The notes under the pieces are model-generated. The model was given only the letters and a program-made list of their open reading frames with translations, was not told the DNA's origin and searched no databases. Of a stretch of 32,446 nt of DNA, positions 24,596 through 32,095 are shown one piece after another. Made by a program: the position numbers and the translations under genes. Origin of the DNA: Lachnospiraceae bacterium UBA1778 (GTDB taxonomy: Bacteria; Bacillota; Clostridia; Lachnospirales; Lachnospiraceae); NCBI GenBank assembly GCA_002315255.1, contig DCGM01000038.1, forward strand, positions 1-32,446, read 5' to 3'. Each line of letters begins with the position of its first letter. The first letter of the stretch is position 1.

Positions 24596-25408
24596 TTAAG
24601 AGTTTCCTGATAAAAGTTCATGCGACGTCGCCACTAATGCTTTCGCATCCGGCAGTAAAACTGCTTCGCATTCTTCCTTCCGATTCTTTAAAAACATCAG
24701 ATATTCAATGTTTCCCTCGGGTCCTTTTATGGGGGAAAAGGTAAGCCCGCACACGTCAAAACCGATGGAGGAAGCATATTTCATCACATTTTCGCATACT
24801 TCAATATGCGTTTCCGCTTCCCTTACAACTCCTTTTTTTCCGACCTTCTCGCGCCCCGCTTCAAACTGCGGTTTAATGAGCGCTGTGATTTCTGCATTGT
24901 CCGAAATCAGTCCTTTTACCGGCTCTAAAACCTTCGTAAGAGAGATAAAACTGACATCGATCGAAACAAAATCAATTTTTTCCGGAACTTCATGTTCCGT
25001 AATGTACCGGATGTTCGTCTTTTCCAAGTTAACGACACGCGGATCATTCCGGAGTTTCCAATGCAGCTGGCCATAGCCTACATCGACCGCATAAACCTTC
25101 GAAGCGCCGTTTTGAAGCATGCAGTCGGTAAAACCGCCTGTCGAGGCACCGACATCCATGCAGATTTTCCCCTCCAGAGAAATGGGGAATTCATGCAACG
25201 CTTTTTCCAGTTTAAGCCCGCCGCGGCTGACGTAAGGCAGGTTGTTTCCGCGCACTTCGATCGGCGCGTATAAATCAAACTGAGTTCCCGGCTTGTCTTC
25301 CTTCTGCCCGTTCACATAAACGAGCCCTTCCATAATCAATGCTTTCGCACGCTCACGGGAAGGCGCCAGTCCGGAATTAAAGAGTAAAACATCCAGTCTT
25401 TCTTTCAA
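24596..25408 (-). CDS. tlyA: TlyA family rRNA 2'-O-methyltransferase / hemolysin-like protein
   Basis: Predicted S-adenosylmethionine-dependent 2'-O-methyltransferase of the TlyA/YqxC family, likely modifying rRNA. The 270 residues carry an N-terminal S4 RNA-binding domain (KERLDVLLFNSGL, then SRERAKALIMEGLVYVNG). An FtsJ/RrmJ-like fold follows, with the SAM loop MDVGASTGGFTDCML and AVDVGYGQLHWKL. The longer frame opens at 25432, but GAAAGGAAC overlaps that segment and places the start at TTG 25408, where family alignment would also put it. It lies 111 nt after dxs, a gap longer than its neighbours, which could hold a weak internal promoter. Confidence 0.92.
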   Translation of the reverse strand: MKERLDVLLFNSGLAPSRERAKALIMEGLVYVNGQKEDKPGTQFDLYAPIEVRGNNLPYVSRGGLKLEKALHEFPISLEGKICMDVGASTGGFTDCMLQNGASKVYAVDVGYGQLHWKLRNDPRVVNLEKTNIRYITEHEVPEKIDFVSIDVSFISLTKVLEPVKGLISDNAEITALIKPQFEAGREKVGKKGVVREAETHIEVCENVMKYASSIGFDVCGLTFSPIKGPEGNIEYLMFLKNRKEECEAVLLPDAKALVATSHELLSGNS

Positions 25409-25519
25409 AACCCAGTTCCTTTCAAATAACAAAAAAATCGATCTTTTGCGACAAAAAAAGCTAATATAATCAACTATCAGCCAACGGCAAGCCTAGCTAA
25501 AAGTTTTATAGCCTTCCGA

Positions 25520-27382
25520 TTAAGCTTTTATCTGCACCAGGTCATTCTCGATAATTTCCATCACGCCGTCAGCGTCCATCTTTAAAAGATGATAGAGCTC
25601 ATCCGGATTCCCCTGCGGTACAAAGCGGTCCGGGATTCCGATATTCCGGACAGTTCCGTGATAGCCTTTTTCAGAAAGATGCGCGCTGATCTTTTCGCCG
25701 ATTCCGCCGAAAATCGCGCCGTCTTCCATCGTGATGAATAACTCAGTATCGTTTGACAGTTCGTCGACCAGCTTCTCATCCCACGGTTTCGCAAACCGCA
25801 TATTAACGAATGAAGGGCGATAGCCGCGCTGCTTTAACCGTTCTACCGTTTCTAATGCATCATTGAACCGGTCGCCAAACGAAAGCACCGCAATCTTCGA
25901 GCCTCTCTCGATCAGTTCCGCTTCACCATAAACGATCGGCTGCGGACGGACCTTATCAAGCCGCTCTTTCGCCTTTCCACGCGGATAACGGACAGCACTC
26001 GGACGGTTAAAATCCAGTGTAAACGAAAGCATTTCTTCCATTTCCAGCGCATCGCGCGGAGCCATCACGGTCATATTCGGAATGCCGGAAAGATAAGCTA
26101 AATCAAAAGCGCCCTGATGCGTTTCACCATCTCTTCCGACGATTCCCGCCCGGTCAATGCAGAACGTGACAGGAAGATCCTGCATGCAGACATCATGCAC
26201 AATCTGATCATAACCGCGCTGTAAAAACGAAGAAAAGACTGCAAAATACGGATGTAGTCCGGATGTGGCTAATCCGGCCGCAAACGTGACTGCATGTCCT
26301 TCTGCAATTCCGACATCGAAAAAGCGCTCCGGGAAATGAGCCGCGAAATCGGTTAATCCGACATTCTCGGTCATGGCAGCTGTAATCGCGACGATTTTCG
26401 GATGGGTGAGCGCCGCATTGTCGATAAAGTTTCCGAAAACAGCTGAATACGAACGGCCGTCTGCAGCTTTTAGCGGAAGCCCGGTCGCGATATCAAACGC
26501 GTTCACGCCATGGAACCATTCCGGCTTTTTCTCAGAGGGCTCGTATCCTTTTCCCTTCATGGTCTTCACATGAATGAGGACGCAGCGGTTCAAATCCTTC
26601 GCTTTTTGGAGGATTCGCTGCATTTCCGGAATATTATGACCGTCTACCGGACCGAAATATTTGATGCCGATATTTTCAAAAAACATACCGCGTGGCATCA
26701 GGATCTCTTTAATACTGTCTTTAAAATTCGAAATCCCTTTGATGAGGCCTGGAAGCTTTCGGAACGCTTGTTTTACGATATCCTTTAAGCGGTTATACCC
26801 TTTGCCGGCGCGTAGATTAGTAAGATAGCGGTTTAAGCCGCCTACATTCCTGGAAATCGACATCTCATTGTCGTTTAAAAGGATAATGTAGTTTGATTTT
26901 AGCGCGGCAGCATTATTAAGCGCTTCAAAGACTTCACCGCCGGTAAAGGAGCCGTCTCCAATGACTGAAATCACATGATAATCATCTTTCTGAAGGTCAC
27001 GCGCCATGACCATTCCGAGACCGGCAGAGACCGACGTGGAAGAATGGCCTGTATCAAAAGAATCATACGGCGATTCTTTCCGTTTCGGAAAGCCTGAAAT
27101 CCCGTTCAGATCCCGAAGATGGTCGAAACCATCTTTCCGCCCAGATAAAATCTTATACGTATAGGACTGGTGTCCGACATCGAAAATGACGCGGTCATGC
27201 GGAAAATCGAATACTGAAAAAAGGGCGAGAGTCAGTTCGACCGCGCCCAGATTAGAAGCGAGATGCCCGCCTTTTACAGAAGTTTTTTCAATGATAAACT
27301 GCCGGATCTCTTGTGCCAATGAACGGAGCTCGTCCTTATTCATCGCACGGATCTCTTCGGCTGAAGGTACTCTCTCAAGCAT
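25520..27382 (-). CDS. dxs: 1-deoxy-D-xylulose-5-phosphate synthase
   Basis: Thiamine-diphosphate enzyme that joins pyruvate and glyceraldehyde-3-phosphate, the first step of the MEP isoprenoid pathway. The 620 residues have the substrate-binding VKGGHLASNLGAVELT and DVGHQSYTYKILSGR, the ThDP motif GDGSFTGGEVFEALNNA, a transketolase pyrimidine domain with AEGHAVTFAAGLA, FCIDRAGIVGRDGETHQGAFD and a C-terminal transketolase domain. The ATG overlaps the preceding stop by one base (TAATG) and has no clear Shine-Dalgarno site, so translation is probably coupled to the prenyltransferase gene. Pairing with ispA is usual in Firmicutes. Confidence 0.97.
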   Translation of the reverse strand: MLERVPSAEEIRAMNKDELRSLAQEIRQFIIEKTSVKGGHLASNLGAVELTLALFSVFDFPHDRVIFDVGHQSYTYKILSGRKDGFDHLRDLNGISGFPKRKESPYDSFDTGHSSTSVSAGLGMVMARDLQKDDYHVISVIGDGSFTGGEVFEALNNAAALKSNYIILLNDNEMSISRNVGGLNRYLTNLRAGKGYNRLKDIVKQAFRKLPGLIKGISNFKDSIKEILMPRGMFFENIGIKYFGPVDGHNIPEMQRILQKAKDLNRCVLIHVKTMKGKGYEPSEKKPEWFHGVNAFDIATGLPLKAADGRSYSAVFGNFIDNAALTHPKIVAITAAMTENVGLTDFAAHFPERFFDVGIAEGHAVTFAAGLATSGLHPYFAVFSSFLQRGYDQIVHDVCMQDLPVTFCIDRAGIVGRDGETHQGAFDLAYLSGIPNMTVMAPRDALEMEEMLSFTLDFNRPSAVRYPRGKAKERLDKVRPQPIVYGEAELIERGSKIAVLSFGDRFNDALETVERLKQRGYRPSFVNMRFAKPWDEKLVDELSNDTELFITMEDGAIFGGIGEKISAHLSEKGYHGTVRNIGIPDRFVPQGNPDELYHLLKMDADGVMEIIENDLVQIKA

Positions 27383-28272
27383 TATTTTTCACGCTTTATC
27401 AAGGAAAGCAAAAGGCTCTCCAAGAATCTGTTTTCTCCCGTCAATTGATGCAGTTTCGTGATTGCTTCGTTCGAAAAGGCTTCGACGGCCTGCTCTGCCC
27501 GTTCTAAGCCATATAAAGAGACGAAAGTCGTCTTCTGATTCTTTTCATCGGAACCGACCGGCCGGCCAAGCGCTTCCTGAGTGGATGTGACATCCAGAAT
27601 ATCGTCACGGATCTGGAAAGCCAGCCCTACGAGACGCGCGATCTTTTCGCACGTTTGGACATCCTCTGCCGATGCGTCCGCTAAAATCGCGCCGCACATC
27701 ATCGCCGCCTCTAACAGCGCTCCGGTCTTTAACTCATAGATAAAACGGAGAACATCTCCCGTCAATTCTTTTCCGGTAAGCTCGACATCAACTGACTGAC
27801 CGCCGATCATGCCGGAAATGCCGGCTTTTTGTGCTAAAACGCCCATTGCCTGCGCCACATTGGCAGGGCTGCTCGTATTTTCCGAAAGCCCCTTCGCAGC
27901 CGTTTCCAACGCATACATGAGAAGAGCATCGCCCGCGAGCGTGCCCATCGCTTCCCCGTAAACCGCCCAGGTCGATTTCTTTCCGCGGCGGTATTCATCA
28001 TTGTCCATGCAGGGAAGATCGTCATGAATCAATGAGCTCGCATGAATATATTCAATGCCTGCCATAAACGGCTCAATCACGCGGCTCTTTCCGTCAAACA
28101 GTTTAAAGGTTTCGTTCATAAGGATCGGGCGAAGCCGTTTTCCGCCGGAGGACACACCATAATTGACCGCCTGTAAAAGCGTCTTATGGAGCCCTTCCTC
28201 CTGTGGGAGATAATATTTTATAATTTCGTCCGCCTCTTCTGTCCGAAGCTTCAGTTCTTCCTCAAATGTCAT
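27382..28272 (-). CDS. ispA: Polyprenyl diphosphate synthase, IspA type (FPP or GGPP synthase)
   Basis: Condenses IPP with allylic diphosphates. The 296 residues are all-alpha, with the first Asp-rich motif DDLPCMDNDEYRRG (from Asp84), GGKRLRP (43-49), a GGQSVD segment and the second motif FQIRDDILD. Family context (xseB-ispA-dxs) points to farnesyl diphosphate synthase. However, the fifth residue before the first Asp motif is Ser79 (IHASSLIHDD), where E. coli IspA and Bacillus FPP synthases have Tyr. In this family a small residue there allows longer products, so GGPP is possible. The ATG at 28272 is preceded by GAGGGC. It starts 9 nt after the xseB stop. Confidence 0.93.
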   Translation of the reverse strand: MTFEEELKLRTEEADEIIKYYLPQEEGLHKTLLQAVNYGVSSGGKRLRPILMNETFKLFDGKSRVIEPFMAGIEYIHASSLIHDDLPCMDNDEYRRGKKSTWAVYGEAMGTLAGDALLMYALETAAKGLSENTSSPANVAQAMGVLAQKAGISGMIGGQSVDVELTGKELTGDVLRFIYELKTGALLEAAMMCGAILADASAEDVQTCEKIARLVGLAFQIRDDILDVTSTQEALGRPVGSDEKNQKTTFVSLYGLERAEQAVEAFSNEAITKLHQLTGENRFLESLLLSLIKREK

Positions 28273-28281
28273 TTTATGCCC

Positions 28282-28572
28282 TCAAATCAAGTCTCCGCTC
28301 TCTGTCAGCGTTTCCAGCCGCGTTTTCGCTTCGGTCAGCTGTTCGTCCGTCTGTCGGATCAGGCGGATTCCCTGCTCGAATGCCTTTAAGGCTGCGTCAA
28401 GCGGAAGATCGTCCTTTTCCAATGTGCTGACAAGCGATTCGATAAATGCTAACTGTTCTTCTACCGTCATTTTCCCATAATCCGGAAAATCATCCTGGCG
28501 AAGGATCGGCTCCGTTTTTTGAATATCTTTGTCGTCTGGAATCTCTTTATAATCCTGATCGTTAAGTCCCAT
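28282..28572 (-). CDS. xseB: Exodeoxyribonuclease VII small subunit
   Basis: Small helical subunit of exonuclease VII, which degrades single-stranded DNA. The core TVEEQLAFIESLVSTLEK and ALKAFEQGIRLIRQTDEQL forms the expected helical hairpin. The frame opens upstream at 28665, overlapping xseA. I take the ATG at 28572 (MGLNDQ) because GGAG lies six bases before it, giving 96 residues. An ATG at 28584 is the next choice. Either way, an acidic N-terminal extension of about 33 residues precedes the XseB core, longer than in most family members (usually 60-85 residues in total). Confidence 0.88.
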   Translation of the reverse strand: MGLNDQDYKEIPDDKDIQKTEPILRQDDFPDYGKMTVEEQLAFIESLVSTLEKDDLPLDAALKAFEQGIRLIRQTDEQLTEAKTRLETLTESGDLI

Positions 28573-28648
28573 CGTTTTCTCCATTATTATCTCGATAAAA
28601 ACTAATTCTATATCTCCTGGAATTAATCCGTTTTTTACCGGTTCAGTT

Positions 28649-29842
28649 TTAACAGATGACCTCATTTACTTCGGCTTTAACTTCGCCGCTTTCCATCCGG
28701 ATCTTTATCTCATCGCCGGGTTTCAGCGCTTTCACATCAGAAACTGCTTTTCCGTTCGATGAAATATAACCGAAGCCGCCTTTCAGTTTCCGAAGCGGCG
28801 AAAGACCGTCGAGTTTCCCGGACAAGAGTTTCAGCTTCTGTTCCCGCTTTTCTTCGAGCCGGAAAACAGCTGCTGTCAGTTTTTCCGATAATAGAGAAAG
28901 CCTTTCCCGGTTCCGTAAAAGCTGGACTGACGGATGGTTAAACTTAAGTTTTAGCCTCGCTTTTTCCAGTTTCGCGCGTAAGTCAAAAATATGAAGCGAA
29001 ACCGAGTTCTCCATCCGGTCCGCGTATTGCGTCAATTTCTCTGCAAGCGAATGGTAATCAAAAACCGCAAGCTCCGCAGCTGCTGAAGGCGTCGGCGCAC
29101 GAAGGTCTGAAACAAAATCAGCGATCGTAAAATCAATCTCATGACCGACAGCTGAAATCACCGGCGTGTCAGCGTCAAAAATAGCCCTTGCGACGCGTTC
29201 GTCATTGAACGCCCATAAATCTTCAAGCGAACCGCCGCCGCGCCCTACAATCATAATATCGGGGTGTATCCGGTCCAGCCGTTCGATCGCGCGGACTATG
29301 CTCTCCGGCGCGCCATCGCCCTGCACAAGCGCCGGCGAAAGAATGAGGCGCACATACGGGTTCCGGCGTTCGGAAATCTGGAGGATATCCTGTAAGGCTG
29401 CGCCGCTCGAGGCTGTCACGATGCCGATTGTGCGCGCATATTTCGGAATCGGCTTTTTATAGGAGGCATCGAACATTCCCATCTCTTCCAGACGCTTTTT
29501 CAGTTCGATAAACTTCTGGTAAAGATCGCCCTGACCCTGTTCTTCGATTTCATGCGCATAAAGCTGGTATTTTCCGCCCGCTTCATACACTTCGACCGAA
29601 CCTGAAATCAGGACTTTCAACCCTTCGCTTAAGCGGCATTTCAGACCGCGGCGCATCCCTGCAAACATGACGCAGGCAATGACTGAATCCTTATCCTTCA
29701 GTGAAAAATAGATATGGCCGCTCGGGTGATCCTTCAGGTTCGAAATCTCGCCGGACACCTTTACTTTCCCCAGAAGAAAATCCTGAGAAAACATATTTTT
29801 GATGTAATGGTTCAATTGTCCGACTGTATAGACTGAATTCAT
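28649..29842 (-). CDS. xseA: Exodeoxyribonuclease VII large subunit
   Basis: Catalytic subunit of exonuclease VII. The 397 residues have the N-terminal OB-fold (VKVSGEISNLKDHPSGHIYF, SVIACVMFAGMRRGLKC) and the catalytic domain with IGIVTASSGAALQDILQI, MIVGRGGGSLEDLWAFNDE and PVISAVGHEIDFTIADFVSD. A coiled C-terminal region follows, and then the GYISSNGKAVSD tail. The ATG at 29842 has AGGGAAAAC upstream, a moderate Shine-Dalgarno site. It lies 37 nt after nusB; folD, which separates the two in B. subtilis, is not present. Confidence 0.96.
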   Translation of the reverse strand: MNSVYTVGQLNHYIKNMFSQDFLLGKVKVSGEISNLKDHPSGHIYFSLKDKDSVIACVMFAGMRRGLKCRLSEGLKVLISGSVEVYEAGGKYQLYAHEIEEQGQGDLYQKFIELKKRLEEMGMFDASYKKPIPKYARTIGIVTASSGAALQDILQISERRNPYVRLILSPALVQGDGAPESIVRAIERLDRIHPDIMIVGRGGGSLEDLWAFNDERVARAIFDADTPVISAVGHEIDFTIADFVSDLRAPTPSAAAELAVFDYHSLAEKLTQYADRMENSVSLHIFDLRAKLEKARLKLKFNHPSVQLLRNRERLSLLSEKLTAAVFRLEEKREQKLKLLSGKLDGLSPLRKLKGGFGYISSNGKAVSDVKALKPGDEIKIRMESGEVKAEVNEVIC

Positions 29843-29879
29843 GTTTTCCCTATTAGATTCCGTTTAGGCGCCTGTTTCA

Positions 29880-30293
29880 TCAGGCTTTCTTCTCCGCAAA
29901 TTTCGCTAAGACGCCGTTAATAAACTTCGGGGAATCGTCTCCGCCGTAATCCTTCGCGATTTCGACCGCTTCATTGATCGCGACAGACTCCGGAACTTCC
30001 GGATCATTCTGGATTTCATAGATCGCGAGGCGGATAATCGAAAGATCGACTTTGCTCATACGGCTGACCTTCCAGCCGTCCGCTTTCGCTTCGATCTGAC
30101 GGTCAATCTCATCCACATGCGAAAAGATATCGGTCATCCGCTTTTTGACAAATTCGCGGTCTTCCGGGGAAATCTCCTCCTGCTGCTCTAAAAAGAGGAA
30201 AACCTGCTTGTCGAGGTCGGGATTCGGATAAAAATTATATTGGTAAAGAAGCTTCATTGAAAGATCGCGAAGCGTTTTCCGTTTCATGCTCAT
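29880..30293 (-). CDS. nusB: Transcription antitermination factor NusB
   Basis: All-alpha RNA-binding protein that joins NusE on boxA of rRNA transcripts. The 137 residues carry the usual pattern: RDLSMKLLYQYNF at the N-terminus, WKVSRMSKVDLSIIRLAIYEI in the centre and the conserved VAINEAVEIAKDYGGDDSPKFINGVL at the end (given in parts: VAINEAVEIAKDYG, PKFINGVLA). The ATG at 30293 overlaps the stop of the Asp23-family gene (ATGA) and follows a G-rich ribosome-binding site (GGGGGTGG); an in-frame ATG two codons later is the alternative. Confidence 0.96.
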   Translation of the reverse strand: MSMKRKTLRDLSMKLLYQYNFYPNPDLDKQVFLFLEQQEEISPEDREFVKKRMTDIFSHVDEIDRQIEAKADGWKVSRMSKVDLSIIRLAIYEIQNDPEVPESVAINEAVEIAKDYGGDDSPKFINGVLAKFAEKKA

Positions 30294-30646
30294 TCTGCCA
30301 CCCCCACTATCTGAATGTCTGTTTTTACTACTTTCATGCCCGTCATCGCTTCGATTGCGGACTTGACACGGCTCGACACATCTTCGGAAATCTTCGGAAG
30401 CGCGACGCTGCCGTCGACTGTCAATGCGACTTTGATCGAAATGGCGCTTTCGTCCTTTTCTGAAACGATTTTAATGCATTTGGAAAGCGTTTTGATGCCG
30501 GCGACAGGAACCATATCATGCGTCAGCTTCCGTCCCAATGCATAAACGCCTTTCACTTCGGTTGCGGCTAAGCCGGCAATCGTTAAGAATACTTCATCTG
30601 CCACTTCGACAGAACCGATTTTCGGATTCAGATTAGAATTCATCAT
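30290..30646 (-). CDS. Asp23/Gls24 family envelope stress response protein
   Basis: Small cytoplasmic protein of the Asp23/Gls24 (DUF322) family, like B. subtilis YqhY which also precedes nusB. The 118 residues include VEVADEVFLTIAGLAATEVKG, KIVSEKDESAISIKVALTVDG and VSSRVKSAIEAMTGMKV with the final TDIQIVGV strand (each a piece of the family pattern). Family members have been linked to envelope stress and to control of fatty-acid synthesis, but no role can be proved here. Two adjacent ATG codons follow GGTGGAG; either may start the protein. It is translationally coupled to nusB. Confidence 0.94.
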   Translation of the reverse strand: MMNSNLNPKIGSVEVADEVFLTIAGLAATEVKGVYALGRKLTHDMVPVAGIKTLSKCIKIVSEKDESAISIKVALTVDGSVALPKISEDVSSRVKSAIEAMTGMKVVKTDIQIVGVAE

Positions 30647-30666
30647 ATCTCCACCTGTTATTCTGT

Positions 30667-31317
30667 TTATATTTCCTGCCCTTTTCCATCGAGCTTCTTG
30701 ACAGCTTCATTCAATGAAAGCATCCGTTCGTCGAGCGCATTGATCATCTTCGCGCATTCGGAAAGCTCGTCTTTAATATAGTCGGGAGCATTGCCTTCAA
30801 ATTTATAGTAAATCTTATGCTCGAGCGACGCCCAGAAATCCATCGCAATCGTGCGTATCTGGATTTCGACCTTCGTCTCCACCGGACCGCCCGAGAGGTA
30901 AATCGGAATCGTGACGATCATATGATAGCTCTTATAGCCGTTCGGCTTCGGGTTCTCGATATAATCTTTGATAATCAAAACTTTGATGTCGTTCTGATCA
31001 CTGATCATGTCCGCCACTTTATAGATATCCGATGTGAACGAGCAGACAATGCGCACGCCCGCGATATCATTGAGATACGTCTGCATCGACTGAAGATTCG
31101 GCTCGTGCCCTTCGCGTTTCAGCTTCCGCATGATAGACTGCGGCGTTTTTAAGCGGCTCGTAATATGCTCGATCGGATTATAATTCTGCACCGCGATAAA
31201 TTCTTCGCGCAGAATCTCGATCTTCGTATTCATCTTTTTAAGCGCCGATGAATAGAGAAACATCAAGGTTTCCCAGTCTTTTACTTCATCAGACCCGATA
31301 ATGATTTCGTTTGCCAA
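30667..31317 (-). CDS. relQ: Small alarmone synthetase, RelQ-type (GTP pyrophosphokinase)
   Basis: Single-domain (p)ppGpp synthetase. The 216 residues contain NPIEHITSRLKTPQSIMRKL, DIAGVRIVCSF, the G-loop-like YIENPKPNGYKSYH and VEIQIRTIAMDFWASLEHKIYYK, with no hydrolase, TGS or ACT domain. The length fits RelQ (YjbM). The open frame continues upstream to 31407, overlapping the ECF gene, but those 30 residues are Arg-rich and unlike the family; AAGGGGGC lies five bases before TTG 31317, which I take as the start. That start is 11 nt downstream of the ECF stop. RelP is the alternative subtype. Confidence 0.9.
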   Translation of the reverse strand: MANEIIIGSDEVKDWETLMFLYSSALKKMNTKIEILREEFIAVQNYNPIEHITSRLKTPQSIMRKLKREGHEPNLQSMQTYLNDIAGVRIVCSFTSDIYKVADMISDQNDIKVLIIKDYIENPKPNGYKSYHMIVTIPIYLSGGPVETKVEIQIRTIAMDFWASLEHKIYYKFEGNAPDYIKDELSECAKMINALDERMLSLNEAVKKLDGKGQEI

Positions 31318-31328
31318 GGAAAGCCCCC

Positions 31329-31961
31329 TTAAACATATTCGCCGTCTGTCGTCTGTTTGATGACGCGGTTCAAAATCTTCGAGATGCCGCCGCCGAGGAT
31401 TCCGCATGCCAGCATTTCAATGACACCGTTCAACCCGACCATTACGACGATAAAAGCGAGGACGGTGACTGCATGGTTCGACGACGCAATCCCCTGAATG
31501 TAATCGGTATTCCAGAAACAGAGGACCATCGCCCCCATAAAGAAAATCGTATTTAACAGTGCGCCGCAGATGCCGCCCGCCGCATAACAGATGAGGTTAT
31601 GTTTGTCAAGCTTCTTAAAGAGCCGGAACAGAACTCCGCAAAGCCATCCCATCAGCATGCGCGTCGGGACGCACATGATGAAGGTCAAAAAAGGACTGAT
31701 TCCGGAAAGCGCTGTTCCAAACGCATCGAGACCGAAGCACTGTAAAAAACTCGTCATACCGAATACGAAGCCTAAAAACAGGCCGCAAAGAGGGCCGACG
31801 GTCATCGCACCGACCACAACCGGAATCGTGATTAATGCAATTTTAAAAAGGCCGATCGGAATATAGCCGATAGGTGTAAAGGCCATCAGAATAATGATTC
31901 CGGTAAGGACGCCGGTCTGAACAAGTTTTAAAACTGAATTCTTTGACAATCCCTTTTTCAC
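31329..31961 (-). CDS. ECF transporter S component, substrate unknown
   Basis: Substrate-binding membrane subunit of an energy-coupling-factor vitamin importer. The 210 residues form about six membrane helices. The N-terminal part has VLTGIIILMAFTPIGYIPIG and ALITIPVVVGAMTVGPLCGL followed by LGFVFGMTSF, the pattern of group II S components. No dedicated ATPase genes are adjacent, so it should share a common ECF module encoded elsewhere. Specificity cannot be read from the sequence; a pantothenate- or other vitamin-type is possible. The start is GTG at 31961 with GGAG nine bases upstream. It is the first gene after a strong promoter, and its downstream neighbour is relQ. Confidence 0.88.
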   Translation of the reverse strand: MKKGLSKNSVLKLVQTGVLTGIIILMAFTPIGYIPIGLFKIALITIPVVVGAMTVGPLCGLFLGFVFGMTSFLQCFGLDAFGTALSGISPFLTFIMCVPTRMLMGWLCGVLFRLFKKLDKHNLICYAAGGICGALLNTIFFMGAMVLCFWNTDYIQGIASSNHAVTVLAFIVVMVGLNGVIEMLACGILGGGISKILNRVIKQTTDGEYV

Positions 31962-31992
31962 CTCATAGTACTCCTATTTTCATAGATAGTTT

Positions 31993-32021
31993 ATTATAAT
32001 ATTTTTTAAGGATTTCGTCAA
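31993..32021 (-). promoter_or_regulatory. Promoter of the ECF-relQ-nusB-xse-ispA-dxs-recN run
   Basis: -35 TTGACG (32021-32016) and a perfect -10 TATAAT (31998-31993) separated by 17 nt, about 32 nt upstream of the GTG start at 31961. It lies directly after the terminator of the rubrerythrin-like gene. Confidence 0.88.
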
Positions 32022-32033
32022 CTTAAACGCGCC

Positions 32034-32069
32034 TATGAAAAAGGCTTGGCAGCACGCTGCCAAGCCTTT
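32034..32069 (-). terminator. Intrinsic terminator of the rubrerythrin-like gene
   Basis: On the minus strand AAAGGCTTGGCA and TGCCAAGCCTTT form a perfect 12 bp stem with a 6 nt loop (GCGTGC on that strand), followed by a short T run. On the plus strand the hairpin is followed by only three T, so it acts mainly for the minus-strand gene. Confidence 0.85.
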
Positions 32070-32095
32070 AATCTATTCCTTTTAATCAGATTCGA

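Noticed and set aside
25409..25519. Possible promoter between dxs and tlyA (TTGCCG with TATATT at 16 nt).
   Set aside because: The -35 is weak and the context AT-rich; kept only as a remark in the tlyA entry.
31318..31407. Thirty extra N-terminal residues on the small alarmone synthetase.
   Set aside because: They are Arg-rich, overlap the ECF gene and have no ribosome-binding site; TTG 31317 has AAGGGGGC just upstream.
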